Counted from the stretch's first letter, positions 38,775-48,368 are shown. The stretch is DNA of 64,000 bases from Janthinobacterium fluminis (GCF_028595325.1 NZ_JAQQXR010000015.1:1-64000), one strand, 5' to 3'. Notes: a model not told the origin generated them from the letters alone. Numbers and translations: made by a program.

Positions 38775-39467
38775 TTATTTCTGGTTGCGGACGACGGCGA
38801 CGTCGACGCCGCTTTCGGACAGCTTGGTGCGGACCCGGTTCATCGCCTCGACCTGGTTGTACGGCCCCATGCGCACGCGGTGCAGCACGCCGGTGTCGGT
38901 GCTGCGGTCGGTGATGGCGGCCTCGAAGCCCAGCAGCGCCAGCTTGGCGCGGGCGCTTTCGGCGTCGGCCGTTTCGCGGAAGGCGCCGACCTGCAGGTAA
39001 TACACCCACTTGTCGTCGGCCGCGGCCGGCTTGCCCTTGTCGGCGGCCGGCGCCCCGTCCGGCTTGAAGCCGGCGATGACGGCCTGCAGCGGATCGGCGG
39101 CCTGCGGCTTGGTCTCCTTCACCGGCGCCGGCGTCGGCTCCTTCGGCGGCGTCGGCTCTTTCGCCACCGGCGGCAGCGGCTCCTTCGCCGGCGCCGCGTC
39201 CTTCGGCTCCTTGGCGAAATCCTTGGCCGCCTCTTTCGCCGCATCCTTGTTGCCGTACATCGGCTTGTTCGGATCGGCGGCCTGGCCGGCCGTCGGCTCG
39301 GCCGCCTTGCCCGCCTTGCCCTTGTCGGTGAACGGCGTCGCGCCTTTGGTGATCGCCAGCGCGACGATCACCGCGATGACGAGGCCGATCACCAGGCCGA
39401 TGATGATGCCGACCAGGGTGTTGCCCCGCTGGCGGCGCGGGAGGGTAAGGCGGGAAGCTACGTTCAT
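38775..39467 (-). CDS. SPOR domain protein (FtsN-like)
   Basis: A 230-aa bitopic protein. A short cytoplasmic tail (MNVASRLTLPRRQRGN) precedes one helix (LVGIIIGLVIGLVIAVIVALAI), a long Lys/Pro/Glu-rich periplasmic linker, and a C-terminal SPOR domain (YYLQVGAFRETADAESARAKLALLG). The architecture matches FtsN-like cell division proteins. The ATG at 39467 is chosen over a TTG two codons earlier. It directly follows argS, a conserved arrangement. Confidence 0.88.
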   Translation of the reverse strand: MNVASRLTLPRRQRGNTLVGIIIGLVIGLVIAVIVALAITKGATPFTDKGKAGKAAEPTAGQAADPNKPMYGNKDAAKEAAKDFAKEPKDAAPAKEPLPPVAKEPTPPKEPTPAPVKETKPQAADPLQAVIAGFKPDGAPAADKGKPAAADDKWVYYLQVGAFRETADAESARAKLALLGFEAAITDRSTDTGVLHRVRMGPYNQVEAMNRVRTKLSESGVDVAVVRNQK

Positions 39468-39487
39468 GGGCAATTAGACCTTCGCAA

Positions 39488-41197
39488 TTACATTTTGTTT
39501 GGCGCGGATACGCCGATCAGGGCCAGGCCGTTGCGCAGCACCTGGCGGGTCGCCACCATCAGCGCCAGGCGCGCCAGCTTGAGCGCGTCGTCGTCGACCA
39601 GCACGCGCTCGGCGAAATAGAAGCTGTGCAGATTGGCGGCCAGCTCGCGCAGGTAGAAGGCGATCTGGTGCGGGCCCAGCTCGGCCTGGGCGCGCGCCAG
39701 CACCTCCGGATAGGCGGCCAGCGTGGCCAGCAGCGTCGCCTCCGACGGCGCCGTCAGCGGCGCCAGGTCGACGCCGCCCAGCGTGGCCGCGTCGCCGCCC
39801 CACTGTTCCAGCATGCGGCAGATGCGGGCGTGGGCGTACTGCACGTAATACACCGGATTCTCGTCCGAGGTCTTCAGCGCGACGTCGACGTCGAAGACGA
39901 ACTCGGTGTCGGCCTTGCGCGAGATCAGGAAGAAGCGCACGGCGTCGCGGCCCTTGGCGGTGTCGCCGGCGCCCGACCATTCGATCAGGTCGCGCACCGT
40001 GACATAGGAGCCGGCGCGCTTGGAGATCTTGACCTCCTCGCCGCCCTTCATCACGGTGACCATCTTGTGCAGCACATAGTCCGGGTAGCCCTGCGGGATG
40101 CCCAGGTCGACGGCCTGCAGGCCGCCGCGCACGCGGGCGATGGTGCCGTGGTGGTCGCTGCCCTGGATGTTGATGGCCTGGTCGAAACCGCGCTGCCACT
40201 TGACGATGTGGTAAGCGACGTCCGGCACGAAATACGTGAAGGTGCCGTCGCTCTTGCGCATCACGCGGTCCTTGTCGTCGCCGTAGTCGGTGGTGCGCAG
40301 CCACAGCGCGCCCTCCTGCTCGTAGGTTTTGCCGGCCTTGATCAGCGCGGCGACGGCGGCGTCGACCTTGCCGTCGCCGTACAGCGAGGACTCCAGAAAG
40401 TAATTGTCGAACTTCACGCCGAAGGCTTGCAAGTCGATGTCCTGCTCGTGGCGCAGATACACGACGGCGAAGGCGCGGATCGAATCGAGGTCGTCGATAT
40501 TGCCGCTGGCCGTGACGGGGGCGCCGTCGCTGGCCGAGACGGTTTTGCCGGCCAGGAAATCGGTGGCGATCTCGGCGATATAGTCGCCGTTGTAGGCCGA
40601 CTCCGGCCAGGCGGCGTCGCCCGGCTTGAAGCCGCGCAGGCGCGCCTGCACGGAATTGGCCAGCGTCTCGATCTGCACGCCGGCGTCGTTATAGTAATAC
40701 TCGCGCGTGACGGCATAGCCCTGCGCGTCGAACAGCGAGGCCAGCGCGTCGCCCAGGGCGCCCTGGCGGCCGTGGCCCACGTGCAGGGGGCCGGTCGGGT
40801 TGGCCGAGACGAACTCGATGACGACGCGCTTGCCGGCGCCGGCGTCGCTGCGGCCGAAGGCGGCGCCCTGATCCAGCACGGCCGTGACGACGGCCTGCTT
40901 GGCGGCGTCCGTCAAGCGCAGATTGATGAAGCCGGGGCCGGCGATATCGGCCGAGGCCAGCAACTGCTTGCTGGCCGGATCGGCCAGCAGCGCGGCCACG
41001 ACGCTCTGGGCCAGCTCGCGCGGATTCAATTTCAATTGCTTGGCCAGCTGCATCGCGATATTGCAGGCGACATCGCCGTGCGAAGGATCGCGCGGTCGCT
41101 CCAGCACCACATTCGGCACCAGCGACGTGGCGGCCAGAATGGGGGCGAGAGCGGCCTGGAACAGGGCAATGACTTCTTGTTTTTGTTGAGCGAGCAT
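39488..41197 (-). CDS. argS: Arginyl-tRNA synthetase
   Basis: A 569-aa class I synthetase. [24 protein letters not shown] contains the HIGH-type motif HVGH, and [19 protein letters not shown] the KMSK-type loop. An N-terminal tRNA-binding domain and the C-terminal anticodon-binding helical domain are complete. It charges tRNA(Arg). It heads a seven-gene minus-strand run; its promoter must lie in the gap that contains the 29-bp inverted repeat. Confidence 0.96.
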   Translation of the reverse strand: MLAQQKQEVIALFQAALAPILAATSLVPNVVLERPRDPSHGDVACNIAMQLAKQLKLNPRELAQSVVAALLADPASKQLLASADIAGPGFINLRLTDAAKQAVVTAVLDQGAAFGRSDAGAGKRVVIEFVSANPTGPLHVGHGRQGALGDALASLFDAQGYAVTREYYYNDAGVQIETLANSVQARLRGFKPGDAAWPESAYNGDYIAEIATDFLAGKTVSASDGAPVTASGNIDDLDSIRAFAVVYLRHEQDIDLQAFGVKFDNYFLESSLYGDGKVDAAVAALIKAGKTYEQEGALWLRTTDYGDDKDRVMRKSDGTFTYFVPDVAYHIVKWQRGFDQAINIQGSDHHGTIARVRGGLQAVDLGIPQGYPDYVLHKMVTVMKGGEEVKISKRAGSYVTVRDLIEWSGAGDTAKGRDAVRFFLISRKADTEFVFDVDVALKTSDENPVYYVQYAHARICRMLEQWGGDAATLGGVDLAPLTAPSEATLLATLAAYPEVLARAQAELGPHQIAFYLRELAANLHSFYFAERVLVDDDALKLARLALMVATRQVLRNGLALIGVSAPNKM

Positions 41198-41344
41198 GAG
41201 CGTGGTGGCGGCGGGGCCGCGCTAAATAGACATCGAAAGGCCAAAAAGCCGGCGCCAGCGCCGGCCAAACTGCCTTAATTATACTGGTTTGCCGGCGCCA
41301 GCAATACGCCCGCGCGGGCGCCGCCGCTTTCCCGAACCCAAGAA

Positions 41345-41419
41345 TGGGGTCAGGTCTAGACATGGCGGTTTTCGCCCGCGCTTGCGCCTGGAAAACCGCC
41401 ATGTCTAGACCTGACCCCA
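41345..41419. repeat. Perfect 29-bp inverted repeat between argS and rsmB
   Basis: Arms 41345-41373 and 41391-41419 are exactly complementary over 29 bases (beginning TGGGGTCAGGTCTAGACATG) around a 17-nt loop. The structure lies in the 387-bp gap between the divergent starts of argS and rsmB, so it is not a terminator for either. The TGGGGTCAG core is shared with the palindrome at 172-184, suggesting a dispersed REP-like family. The rest of the gap shows no gene. Confidence 0.85.
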
Positions 41420-41584
41420 ATGTTGTTACGGCGTCATGTTGTTGCCGGTGAATTATGGCGGTTTTTGCCACGCTTTTGGCGCGCACGCCGCATTCGCTTA
41501 GGCGAAGCGGGCCGACTACCGCTACAATCGACCCTTTATCGCGCGCGACCGCGTTCGCCGCGTGTGCACACTGTGACCGGATGG

Positions 41585-43012
41585 ATGATGAATAAGCGCC
41601 CCTTGCTGAAATTGAAGATTGTGTCGAAGCCCGCCCCGACGGCGGCCGAGGCGCCGAAGCTGCGCCCCAGCTATCACCCGGATGTGAAGCCGGTGCTGCA
41701 GCCGGGCTTTCAGCCGGATTTGCGCGCCGATTCGCTGGCGTTCTGCCTGCTCGGCGCCGCCAACGCGGTGGCCCAGGTGCGCACCGGCACGGCGCTGCCG
41801 CAGGCGCTGACGCGGGTGTTTGCGCAAAATCACGCGGCGCCGCAGGCGCGCGGGGCGATCCAGGATATTTCCTACCGCGCCATGCGCCAGCTGGGCCGCA
41901 GCGAGACGCTGATCGGCTTGATGACGTCGAAGGCGCCGGAGCCGCCCATGCTGGCCGCGCTGTTGTGCTGCGCGCTGGCCCTGATGGCGGCCGAGCCGGG
42001 CGAGCAGCCTTACGAGGAGTTCACCGTCGTCGACCAGGCCGTCACGGTGGCCACCTCGCACCCGGACATGGCGCACGCGAAGGGCATGGTCAACGCCGTG
42101 CTGCGGCGCTTCCTGCGCGAGCGCAAGGCGCTGCTGGCGAGCGCGCTGCAGCAGCCGGTGGCGCAGTGGAATTATCCGCAGTGGTGGATAGACGCCGCGC
42201 GCGCCGCCTATCCGCGCGACTGGCAGGCCATCCTCACCGCCGGCAACGCGGCGCCGCCGCTGACCCTGCGCGTGAACGCGCGCAAGAGCACGGTGGCGGA
42301 CTATCTGGCCCAGCTGGCCGGCGCCGGCATCGCCGCCGCCCAGGTCGGCCCCAGCGCCGTGCGCCTGGCCCAGCCGATCGGCGTGCAGGCGATTCCCGGC
42401 TTCGCCGCCGGCGTCGTGTCGGTGCAGGACGCCGGCGCCCAGCTGGCCGCGGGCTTGCTCGATGTGCGCGACGGCATGCGCGTGCTGGACGCCTGCGCCG
42501 CGCCGGGCGGCAAGACTTGCCACATCCTGGAGCTGGCCGACGTCGAGCTGACGGCCATCGACGCCGACGCCAAGCGCCTGCCGCGCATCGCCGAGAACCT
42601 CGAACGGCTGGGCCTGTCGGCCACCCTGCAGGCCCAGGACGCGCAGTCGGCCGCCTGGTGGGACGGCCGCCAGTTCGACCGCGTGCTGGCCGACGTGCCG
42701 TGCACGGCCTCGGGCATCGTGCGGCGCCATCCGGACATCCGCTGGCTGCGCCGCAAGGGCGACGCGCTCCAACTTGCAACACTTTCGGCCAAAATTCTCG
42801 ACAATCTTTGGCAGATGGTGCGCCCCGATGGTAAATTGCTGTTCGTGACATGTTCTTTGTGGCCGCAAGAGTCCGAAGCCCAGGCGGCGGCGTTTGCGGT
42901 GCGCCACAACGCGACGCGCTTGCCAGCCCCGGGCCAGCTGCTGCCGACCGGCGCGGCGGAACAGGATCACGACGGTTTGTTTTACGCGTTGTTCCAGAAA
43001 AATGCCGCGTAA
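41585..43012 (+). CDS. rsmB: 16S rRNA (cytosine-967-C5)-methyltransferase
   Basis: A protein of about 475 aa. The N-terminal NusB-like RNA-binding domain is followed by a SAM methyltransferase domain: VLDACAAPGGKTCHILEL (motif I), VLADVPCTASGIVRRHPDIRW (conserved PC motif) and FVTCSLWPQESE (catalytic TCS motif). It methylates C967 of 16S rRNA. Two tandem ATGs (41585 and 41588) are the likely starts; the frame is open for about 55 more upstream codons without family similarity. Confidence 0.93.
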   Translation: MMNKRPLLKLKIVSKPAPTAAEAPKLRPSYHPDVKPVLQPGFQPDLRADSLAFCLLGAANAVAQVRTGTALPQALTRVFAQNHAAPQARGAIQDISYRAMRQLGRSETLIGLMTSKAPEPPMLAALLCCALALMAAEPGEQPYEEFTVVDQAVTVATSHPDMAHAKGMVNAVLRRFLRERKALLASALQQPVAQWNYPQWWIDAARAAYPRDWQAILTAGNAAPPLTLRVNARKSTVADYLAQLAGAGIAAAQVGPSAVRLAQPIGVQAIPGFAAGVVSVQDAGAQLAAGLLDVRDGMRVLDACAAPGGKTCHILELADVELTAIDADAKRLPRIAENLERLGLSATLQAQDAQSAAWWDGRQFDRVLADVPCTASGIVRRHPDIRWLRRKGDALQLATLSAKILDNLWQMVRPDGKLLFVTCSLWPQESEAQAAAFAVRHNATRLPAPGQLLPTGAAEQDHDGLFYALFQKNAA

Positions 43013-43061
43013 GCGTTTCGCCTGTTACTTTCCGACGGAATTATTGAGCACCGGCCCACTT

Positions 43062-43631
43062 GTGACAACACGCTTTTTCCGCCTCCTCGCCTGGCAGCTG
43101 CTGCTGGCGCTCGCGTGCGCGCTGCCGCCGGCGCGCGCCGCCGACGGCGTGGAGATCACCCGCACCTACATCGAGGCCGTCGACGAGGGCTACAAGCTGG
43201 CCGCCAGCTACGCCTTCGAGCTGAACCACGGCCTGGAGGACGCGATCCAGAGCGGCGTGCCGCTGTTCTTCACGACGGAGATCGAGCTGACCCGGCCGCG
43301 CTGGTACTGGTTCGACGAGAAGGCCATCGTCGCCAAGCAGACCAGCCGGATTTCCTACAATGTGCTGACGCGCCAGTACCACGTGACCGTCACGGGCAAT
43401 GTGCAGCAGAGCTTCTCCACGCTGGACGACGCGCTGTTCCTGATCCGCCGGCCGAGCCGCTGGCTGGTGGCGCCGCGCGGCGCCCTCAAGCCGGGCGAGA
43501 CGTACAACGTCACGCTGCGCATGGGCATGGACCGCGATTTCCTGCCCAAGCCGATCCAGGTGAACGCCTTCAACAATAGCGACTGGCGCCTGAGCTCGAA
43601 CAAAAAAACCTTCCTCTATAAGGCGGAGTAG
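43062..43631 (+). CDS. DUF4390 domain-containing secreted protein
   Basis: A protein of about 189 aa. Signal peptide (RLLAWQLLLALACALPPARA) then GVEITRTYIEAVDEGYKLAASYAFELN and RWYWFDEKAIVAKQTSRISYN, typical of DUF4390, a periplasmic family always found next to NtrY-like kinases in betaproteobacteria. The start is uncertain: GTG at 43062 gives a normal signal peptide, ATG at 43002 overlaps rsmB and gives a long n-region. Its stop directly abuts the kinase gene's GTG. A role in sensing with the kinase is inferred from context. Confidence 0.82.
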   Translation: MTTRFFRLLAWQLLLALACALPPARAADGVEITRTYIEAVDEGYKLAASYAFELNHGLEDAIQSGVPLFFTTEIELTRPRWYWFDEKAIVAKQTSRISYNVLTRQYHVTVTGNVQQSFSTLDDALFLIRRPSRWLVAPRGALKPGETYNVTLRMGMDRDFLPKPIQVNAFNNSDWRLSSNKKTFLYKAE

Positions 43632-45893
43632 GTGACCCAGGCCTTGCGGTATGCTTTGGTGGTGGGCGGCGGCGTGGTGAGCATTCTGCTGTTCCTGCTG
43701 GCGTCGGCGTCCGACAACTCGGGTTTCTTCGACCGCTACTATTCCTGGCTGCTGGGCCTGAACGCGGTGGCGGCCGTGTCGCTGCTGCTGCTGGTCGGCG
43801 TGTCGCTGGCGCGCCTGTACGCGCGCTACAAGAGCGGCAAGTTCGGCTCGAAGCTGATGGCCCGCCTGGTGCTGCTGTTCGCCGGCATCGGCATCTTGCC
43901 CGGCCTCGTCATCTTCCTCGTGTCGGTGCAGTTCGTCTCGCATTCGATCGACTCCTGGTTCAACGTCAAGATCGAGGCCGGCCTGCAGGCCGGCGTGAAT
44001 CTGGCGCAGGCCAGCCTGGACGAGGCCGTGGTCGAGCTGAAGGCGCGCGCGCGGCACACGGCCCAGCAGCTGGCCGGCGAGCCGGCCGAGGACAACGCCG
44101 CCACGCTGGCGCAGCTGCTGCGCGAGCGCGGCATGCAGAACGCCCTGATCGTGCGCGCCGACGGCCGCCTGGCCGGCAGCGCCAGCGCCGTGCCGAGCAC
44201 GCGCCTGGAGGCCGAGCTGCCGTCGCCGGCGATGCTGCTGCAGGCGGCGGCGCCGGAGGGCTACGGCGCCCCCGAGGGCGGCATCGAGCTGCACAGCGAC
44301 AACAAGGACGGCGCCCAGCGCGCCCCCCAGGACGCCGGCACCGGCCTGCGCCTGCGCGTGCTGGTGCCCATCGCCGGGGCGGCGCCGCGCTTCCTGCAGG
44401 TGCTGCAGTCGGTGCCGGTGAGCCTGGGCACCAACGGCGAGGTGCTGCGGGCCGCCTTCAGCGAGTACAGCGGGCGCTTCGTGGCCCGCTCCGGCTTGCG
44501 CAAGATGTACATCGAGACGCTGACCCTGACGCTGCTGCTGGCCATTTTCGGCGCCATCGCCAGCGCCTTCCTGATCGCCGGCAACCTGGCGCAGCCGCTG
44601 CTGGTGCTGGCCGAGGGCACCCGCGCCGTCGCCGACGGCGACCTGTCGCCGCGCCCCATCGTCGCCAGCAACGACGAGCTGGGCACGCTGACGCAATCGT
44701 TCAACACGATGACGCGGCAGTTGTTCGAGGCGCGCAACGCCGTCGAGAGCAACCGCGCCGCCCTGCAGAACGCCAAGGCCCACCTGGAGTCGGTGCTGGC
44801 GAACATGTCGGCCGGCGTGATGGTGCTCGACGGCGATTTCCGCCTCGTCACCTGCAACGCCTCGGCCGAGCGCATCCTGCAGCACGCCGGCGTGGCGATG
44901 GCCGGCCAGCCGCTGGTGCGCATCGACGGCATGCAGGATTTCGGCGGCGCCATCATCGCCGCGTTCTCGGCGCAGAGCGCGCAGTCGGCCGCCGGGCGCA
45001 ATCTGCAGCGCCTGCACTGGCAGCAGCAGATCGAGCTGCCGCGCCGCGAGGGCGACGAGCACGACATCACGCTGCTGGCGCGCGGCTCGCGCCTGCCGCT
45101 GGAGACGGGCAGCGGCTACATCGTCGTCTTCGACGATATTTCCGACGTCATCTCGGCGCAGCGCTCGATCGCCTGGGGCGAGGTGGCGCGCCGGCTGGCG
45201 CACGAGATCAAGAACCCCCTGACGCCGATCCAGCTGTCGGCCGAGCGCCTGCAGATGAAGCTGGAGGCGAAGCTGGCGCCGGCCGACGTCGAGCTGCTCA
45301 ACCGCAGCACGACGACCATCGTCAACCAGGTGGCGGCGATGAAGCGCATGGTCGACGACTTCCGCGACTACGCGCGCACGCCGCCGGCGGTGCTGACGCC
45401 GCTCAGCCTGAACGAGTTGATCGAAGAGATACTGCACCTCTACCTGGGCGGCGACGACGGCGACATCATCCACCCGCAACTGGCGCCGGCGCTGCCGCTG
45501 GTGATGGGCGACACCACCCAGCTGCGCCAGGTGATCCACAACTTGCTGCAAAACGCGCAGGACGCGATGAGCGAGGTGGCGCCGGGGGCGCCGCACCCGC
45601 GCATCGACGTGCGCACCGAGGCCATCCACTACCGCAGCGCCGACGGCGGCGTCAACGTCGCCGTGCGCCTGGCGATCAGCGACAATGGCCCCGGTTTTGC
45701 GCCGAAAATTCTTGCGCGCGCCTTCGAGCCGTATGTCACCTCGAAGGCGCGCGGTACTGGATTGGGACTGGCCATGGTCAAGAAAATCATCGACGAACAT
45801 GGTGGCAGGATCGATATCGAGAACCGGGTCGACGGAAACGGCGCGTCAGTCGTCATTTTGCTGTTAAAGTTAGCTCCGGTTAATCTGGCTTAA
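43632..45893 (+). CDS. NtrY-like sensor histidine kinase
   Basis: A 753-aa membrane kinase with a GTG start touching the previous stop. Several N-terminal membrane segments frame a large extracytoplasmic sensor; then a HAMP domain (LAEGTRAVADGDLSPRPIV), a PAS domain (about 380-470), HisKA with the phospho-acceptor in RRLAHEIKNPLTPIQLSAERL, and HATPase with NLLQNAQDAM, DNGPGF and GTGLGLAMVKKI. It resembles NtrY, linked to nitrogen and redox control. Its partner is the response regulator 85 bases downstream. Confidence 0.92.
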   Translation: MTQALRYALVVGGGVVSILLFLLASASDNSGFFDRYYSWLLGLNAVAAVSLLLLVGVSLARLYARYKSGKFGSKLMARLVLLFAGIGILPGLVIFLVSVQFVSHSIDSWFNVKIEAGLQAGVNLAQASLDEAVVELKARARHTAQQLAGEPAEDNAATLAQLLRERGMQNALIVRADGRLAGSASAVPSTRLEAELPSPAMLLQAAAPEGYGAPEGGIELHSDNKDGAQRAPQDAGTGLRLRVLVPIAGAAPRFLQVLQSVPVSLGTNGEVLRAAFSEYSGRFVARSGLRKMYIETLTLTLLLAIFGAIASAFLIAGNLAQPLLVLAEGTRAVADGDLSPRPIVASNDELGTLTQSFNTMTRQLFEARNAVESNRAALQNAKAHLESVLANMSAGVMVLDGDFRLVTCNASAERILQHAGVAMAGQPLVRIDGMQDFGGAIIAAFSAQSAQSAAGRNLQRLHWQQQIELPRREGDEHDITLLARGSRLPLETGSGYIVVFDDISDVISAQRSIAWGEVARRLAHEIKNPLTPIQLSAERLQMKLEAKLAPADVELLNRSTTTIVNQVAAMKRMVDDFRDYARTPPAVLTPLSLNELIEEILHLYLGGDDGDIIHPQLAPALPLVMGDTTQLRQVIHNLLQNAQDAMSEVAPGAPHPRIDVRTEAIHYRSADGGVNVAVRLAISDNGPGFAPKILARAFEPYVTSKARGTGLGLAMVKKIIDEHGGRIDIENRVDGNGASVVILLLKLAPVNLA

Positions 45894-45978
45894 CGCTTAA
45901 AACACTAATAAAATCATAGCTGTCACGAAGGCGCATCGCATGCGCAATGAACCGGCGAAATGAGGAAGGCAAGGATAG

Positions 45979-46692
45979 ATGGCAAACATTCTCGTAGTTG
46001 ATGATGAAATGGGGATCCGCGAGCTGCTCTCGGAAATTCTTGGAGACGAGGGACACGCAATCCAGTTGGCCGAAAATGCCCAGCAAGCCCGTGAAGCGCG
46101 CGCCGCCGGCGCGCCGGACCTGGTCCTGCTCGACATTTGGATGCCGGACACGGACGGCGTCACGCTGCTCAAGGAGTGGCAGCGCGACGGCCTGTTGACG
46201 ATGCCGGTGATCATGATGTCGGGCCACGCGACGATCGACACGGCCGTCGAGGCGACGCGGATCGGCGCGATGAACTTCCTGGAGAAGCCGATCGCCCTGC
46301 AAAAGCTGCTGAAGGCGGTGCAGCAGGGCTTGACGCGGGCGCAGGAAAGCGTGCGCGCGCCGGCGCCGGCGCCGCGGCCGCAGCCGCAGCCCCTGCTCGA
46401 CGACGGCGCCGCCGCGGCGCCGTTCGGCGCGGCCGCGCCCCTGCACGCGGCGCGGGCCGGCGCGGCGGCCCAGCCGGCCGCCGACGGCCACACCTTCAGC
46501 CTGTCCTTCGACCTGCCGCTGCGCGAGGCGCGCGACGCCTTCGAGCGCATGTATTTCGAGTACCACCTGGGCCGCGAGGGCGGCAGCATGACGCGGGTGG
46601 CGGAAAAGACGGGGCTGGAACGCACCCATCTGTACCGCAAGCTCAAGCAACTGGGCGTCGAGCCCGGCAAGCTGGCCAAAAAAGGCGTATGA
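45979..46692 (+). CDS. NtrX-like response regulator lacking the AAA+ domain
   Basis: A 237-aa regulator. The receiver domain (ILVVDDEMGIRELL, phospho-acceptor Asp52 in LVLLDIWMPDTDG, Lys in EKPIAL) is joined by a Pro/Ala-rich linker to a Fis-type helix-turn-helix (GSMTRVAEKTGLERTHLYRKLKQLG). The central sigma-54 ATPase domain of true NtrX (Walker A, GAFTGA) is absent. It is paired with the NtrY-like kinase. Without the ATPase it cannot remodel sigma-54 polymerase and probably acts as a simple DNA-binding regulator. The next gene overlaps its stop. Confidence 0.9.
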   Translation: MANILVVDDEMGIRELLSEILGDEGHAIQLAENAQQAREARAAGAPDLVLLDIWMPDTDGVTLLKEWQRDGLLTMPVIMMSGHATIDTAVEATRIGAMNFLEKPIALQKLLKAVQQGLTRAQESVRAPAPAPRPQPQPLLDDGAAAAPFGAAAPLHAARAGAAAQPAADGHTFSLSFDLPLREARDAFERMYFEYHLGREGGSMTRVAEKTGLERTHLYRKLKQLGVEPGKLAKKGV

Positions 46693-47087
46693 GCGTTGCC
46701 GGCGCCGGCAAGACCGCCACCGTGCTGGTGGTCGGCGGCCGCGCCGGCGCGCGCGAGGCGGCCATCGCCGCCGCCTTGGCTGGCGCCTCGGCGGACGGCG
46801 CCGCCATCCTGGAGGGATTGCCCGACGGCATGTCGACGCTGGCCGGCGAGGGGCCGGACGCGCCCCGGGTGCTGCGCATCGCCCCCGGCTGCCTGTGCTG
46901 CGCCGGCAACCTGGTGTTGCGCGTGACACTGAACCGCCTGCTGCGGCGTCCGCCCGCGCAGTTGTTCATCAGCCTGGCCGACGCCAGCCACGCCGGCCGC
47001 TTGCGCCTGTGGCTGGCCGGCCCGCCCTATGACGCGCTGCTGGCGCTGGGCGCCGACATCAACCTGGACCTTGCCGCGCAAGGCTAG
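46689..47087 (+). CDS. Small protein with COG0523 (CobW/G3E)-like CxCC motif
   Basis: A 132-aa protein overlapping the regulator's stop (ATGA). It keeps three landmarks of the N-terminal half of G3E GTPases: an initial strand and loop TVLVVGGRAGAREAAIAAAL in the P-loop position, the metal-binding motif GCLCC (Cys68, Cys70, Cys71), and a following LRVTLNRLLRR helix. The P-loop lacks GK(S/T), so nucleotide binding is doubtful, and the C-terminal half is missing. It may be a metal-binding remnant. Function unknown. Confidence 0.65.
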   Translation: MSVAGAGKTATVLVVGGRAGAREAAIAAALAGASADGAAILEGLPDGMSTLAGEGPDAPRVLRIAPGCLCCAGNLVLRVTLNRLLRRPPAQLFISLADASHAGRLRLWLAGPPYDALLALGADINLDLAAQG

Positions 47088-47231
47088 CACCCTCCGCTGG
47101 CGTAACTGCCCGGCATGCCGGTAGTGCTACATTCCGTTACAAACCGTTTGCTTGAAAACCCTGGCGCCAACCCCACCTCGATGGGGAAAAGGAAGTGTGC
47201 ACCGCCACTTCGACCTAGCGAGGGAAGCCCT

Positions 47232-47489
47232 ATGAACTTGATCTACAACAGCGAGCAATACAGCGTCGTCGAATTCGGCGCCGACCGCGACCTGGAGGCC
47301 CTGCGCTTCGGCGGCTATGAAATCGTCGACAAAGGGGGCCGGCGCGAGATTTTCATTGCCGGCGCGTTGGCGCAGTCGTTCCGCCGCGACGTCAACCTGC
47401 TGATCGCGCGCGCGCCCAGCGTGGAGGAAATCGATGAGTTTCTTGGCGGCTATGACTCGCTGATGAGCCAGCCCGTGCTGTTGCACTAG
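47232..47489 (+). CDS. DUF3567 family protein
   Basis: An 85-aa protein: MNLIYNSEQYSVVEFG, then EALRFGGYEIVDKGGRREIFI and DEFLGGYDSLMSQPVLLH. These blocks match DUF3567, a small betaproteobacterial family of unknown function. The ATG lies after AGGGAAG. It is preceded by about 145 non-coding bases that probably hold its promoter. Confidence 0.85.
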   Translation: MNLIYNSEQYSVVEFGADRDLEALRFGGYEIVDKGGRREIFIAGALAQSFRRDVNLLIARAPSVEEIDEFLGGYDSLMSQPVLLH

Positions 47490-47588
47490 CCGCTCGCGCT
47501 ATCATTTGCCGAAAAGCCGGGTCCGGCCGCTGCCGCGGCGCCCAGCCGTGGTAAGGTTTGCCTCTTACAGCAGAGCCGCGACCCAACC

Positions 47589-48368
47589 ATGTGCCAACTT
47601 CTCGGAATGAACTGCAATGTCCCCACCGACATTGTCTTTAGCTTTACCGGCTTCGCCATGCGCGGCGGCCACACCGACACCCACCACGACGGCTGGGGCA
47701 TCGCCTTTTTCGAGGGCGCCGGTGTGCGCCATTTCGTCGACCATCAGGCGGCCGTCGCCTCGCCCGTCGCCGAGCTGATCAAGCGCTATCCCATCAAGTC
47801 GAAAAACGTCATCGCCCACATCCGCAAGGCCACCCAGGGCCAGGTGGCGCTGGAGAATTGCCACCCCTTCGTGCGCGAATTGTGGGGGCGCTACTGGGTG
47901 TTCGCCCACAATGGCGATCTGAAGGATTTCCACCCTGTGCTGGACGGCCCGTACCGGCCCGTCGGCAATACCGACAGCGAACGGGCTTTCTGCTATCTGC
48001 TGCAACAGTTGCGCGAGCGCTTCGGCGCCGTCGCGCCGGCGCTGCCGGCCCTGCGCGCCGCGCTGGCCGAACTGGTGCGCGGCGTCGCCGCCCACGGCAC
48101 CTTCAATATGCTGCTGTCGAGCGGGACGGAGTTGTTTGCCCACTGCTCGACGAACTTGTTTTATGTTGTGCGACAGCATCCTTTTGTAACGGCTAAACTG
48201 TCCGACGACGACGTCACCGTGGATTTTTCGACGCTGACGACGCCGCAGGACCGGGTGGCCGTGATTGTCACCGAGCCGCTGACGACGAATGAGGCTTGGA
48301 CGGGGTTTGCGCCGGGGGAATTGAAATTATTTGTCGATGGATGGCCCGTGGAGGGCGAATCGGTGTAA
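47589..48368 (+). CDS. Class II glutamine amidotransferase (YafJ-like)
   Basis: A 259-aa protein starting MCQLLGMNCNVPTD; Cys2, exposed after Met removal, is the Ntn nucleophile. TDTHHDGWGIAFFEG, IAHIRKATQGQVALENCHPF and WVFAHNGDLKDF are the amidotransferase core, with no attached synthase domain. YafJ-like proteins release ammonia from glutamine or gamma-glutamyl compounds; the acceptor is unknown. Confidence 0.9.
   Translation: MCQLLGMNCNVPTDIVFSFTGFAMRGGHTDTHHDGWGIAFFEGAGVRHFVDHQAAVASPVAELIKRYPIKSKNVIAHIRKATQGQVALENCHPFVRELWGRYWVFAHNGDLKDFHPVLDGPYRPVGNTDSERAFCYLLQQLRERFGAVAPALPALRAALAELVRGVAAHGTFNMLLSSGTELFAHCSTNLFYVVRQHPFVTAKLSDDDVTVDFSTLTTPQDRVAVIVTEPLTTNEAWTGFAPGELKLFVDGWPVEGESV

Noticed and set aside
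43041..45800. 919-aa open frame antisense to the NtrY-like kinase
   Set aside because: Shadow frame with biased composition; the sense frame has complete kinase motifs.
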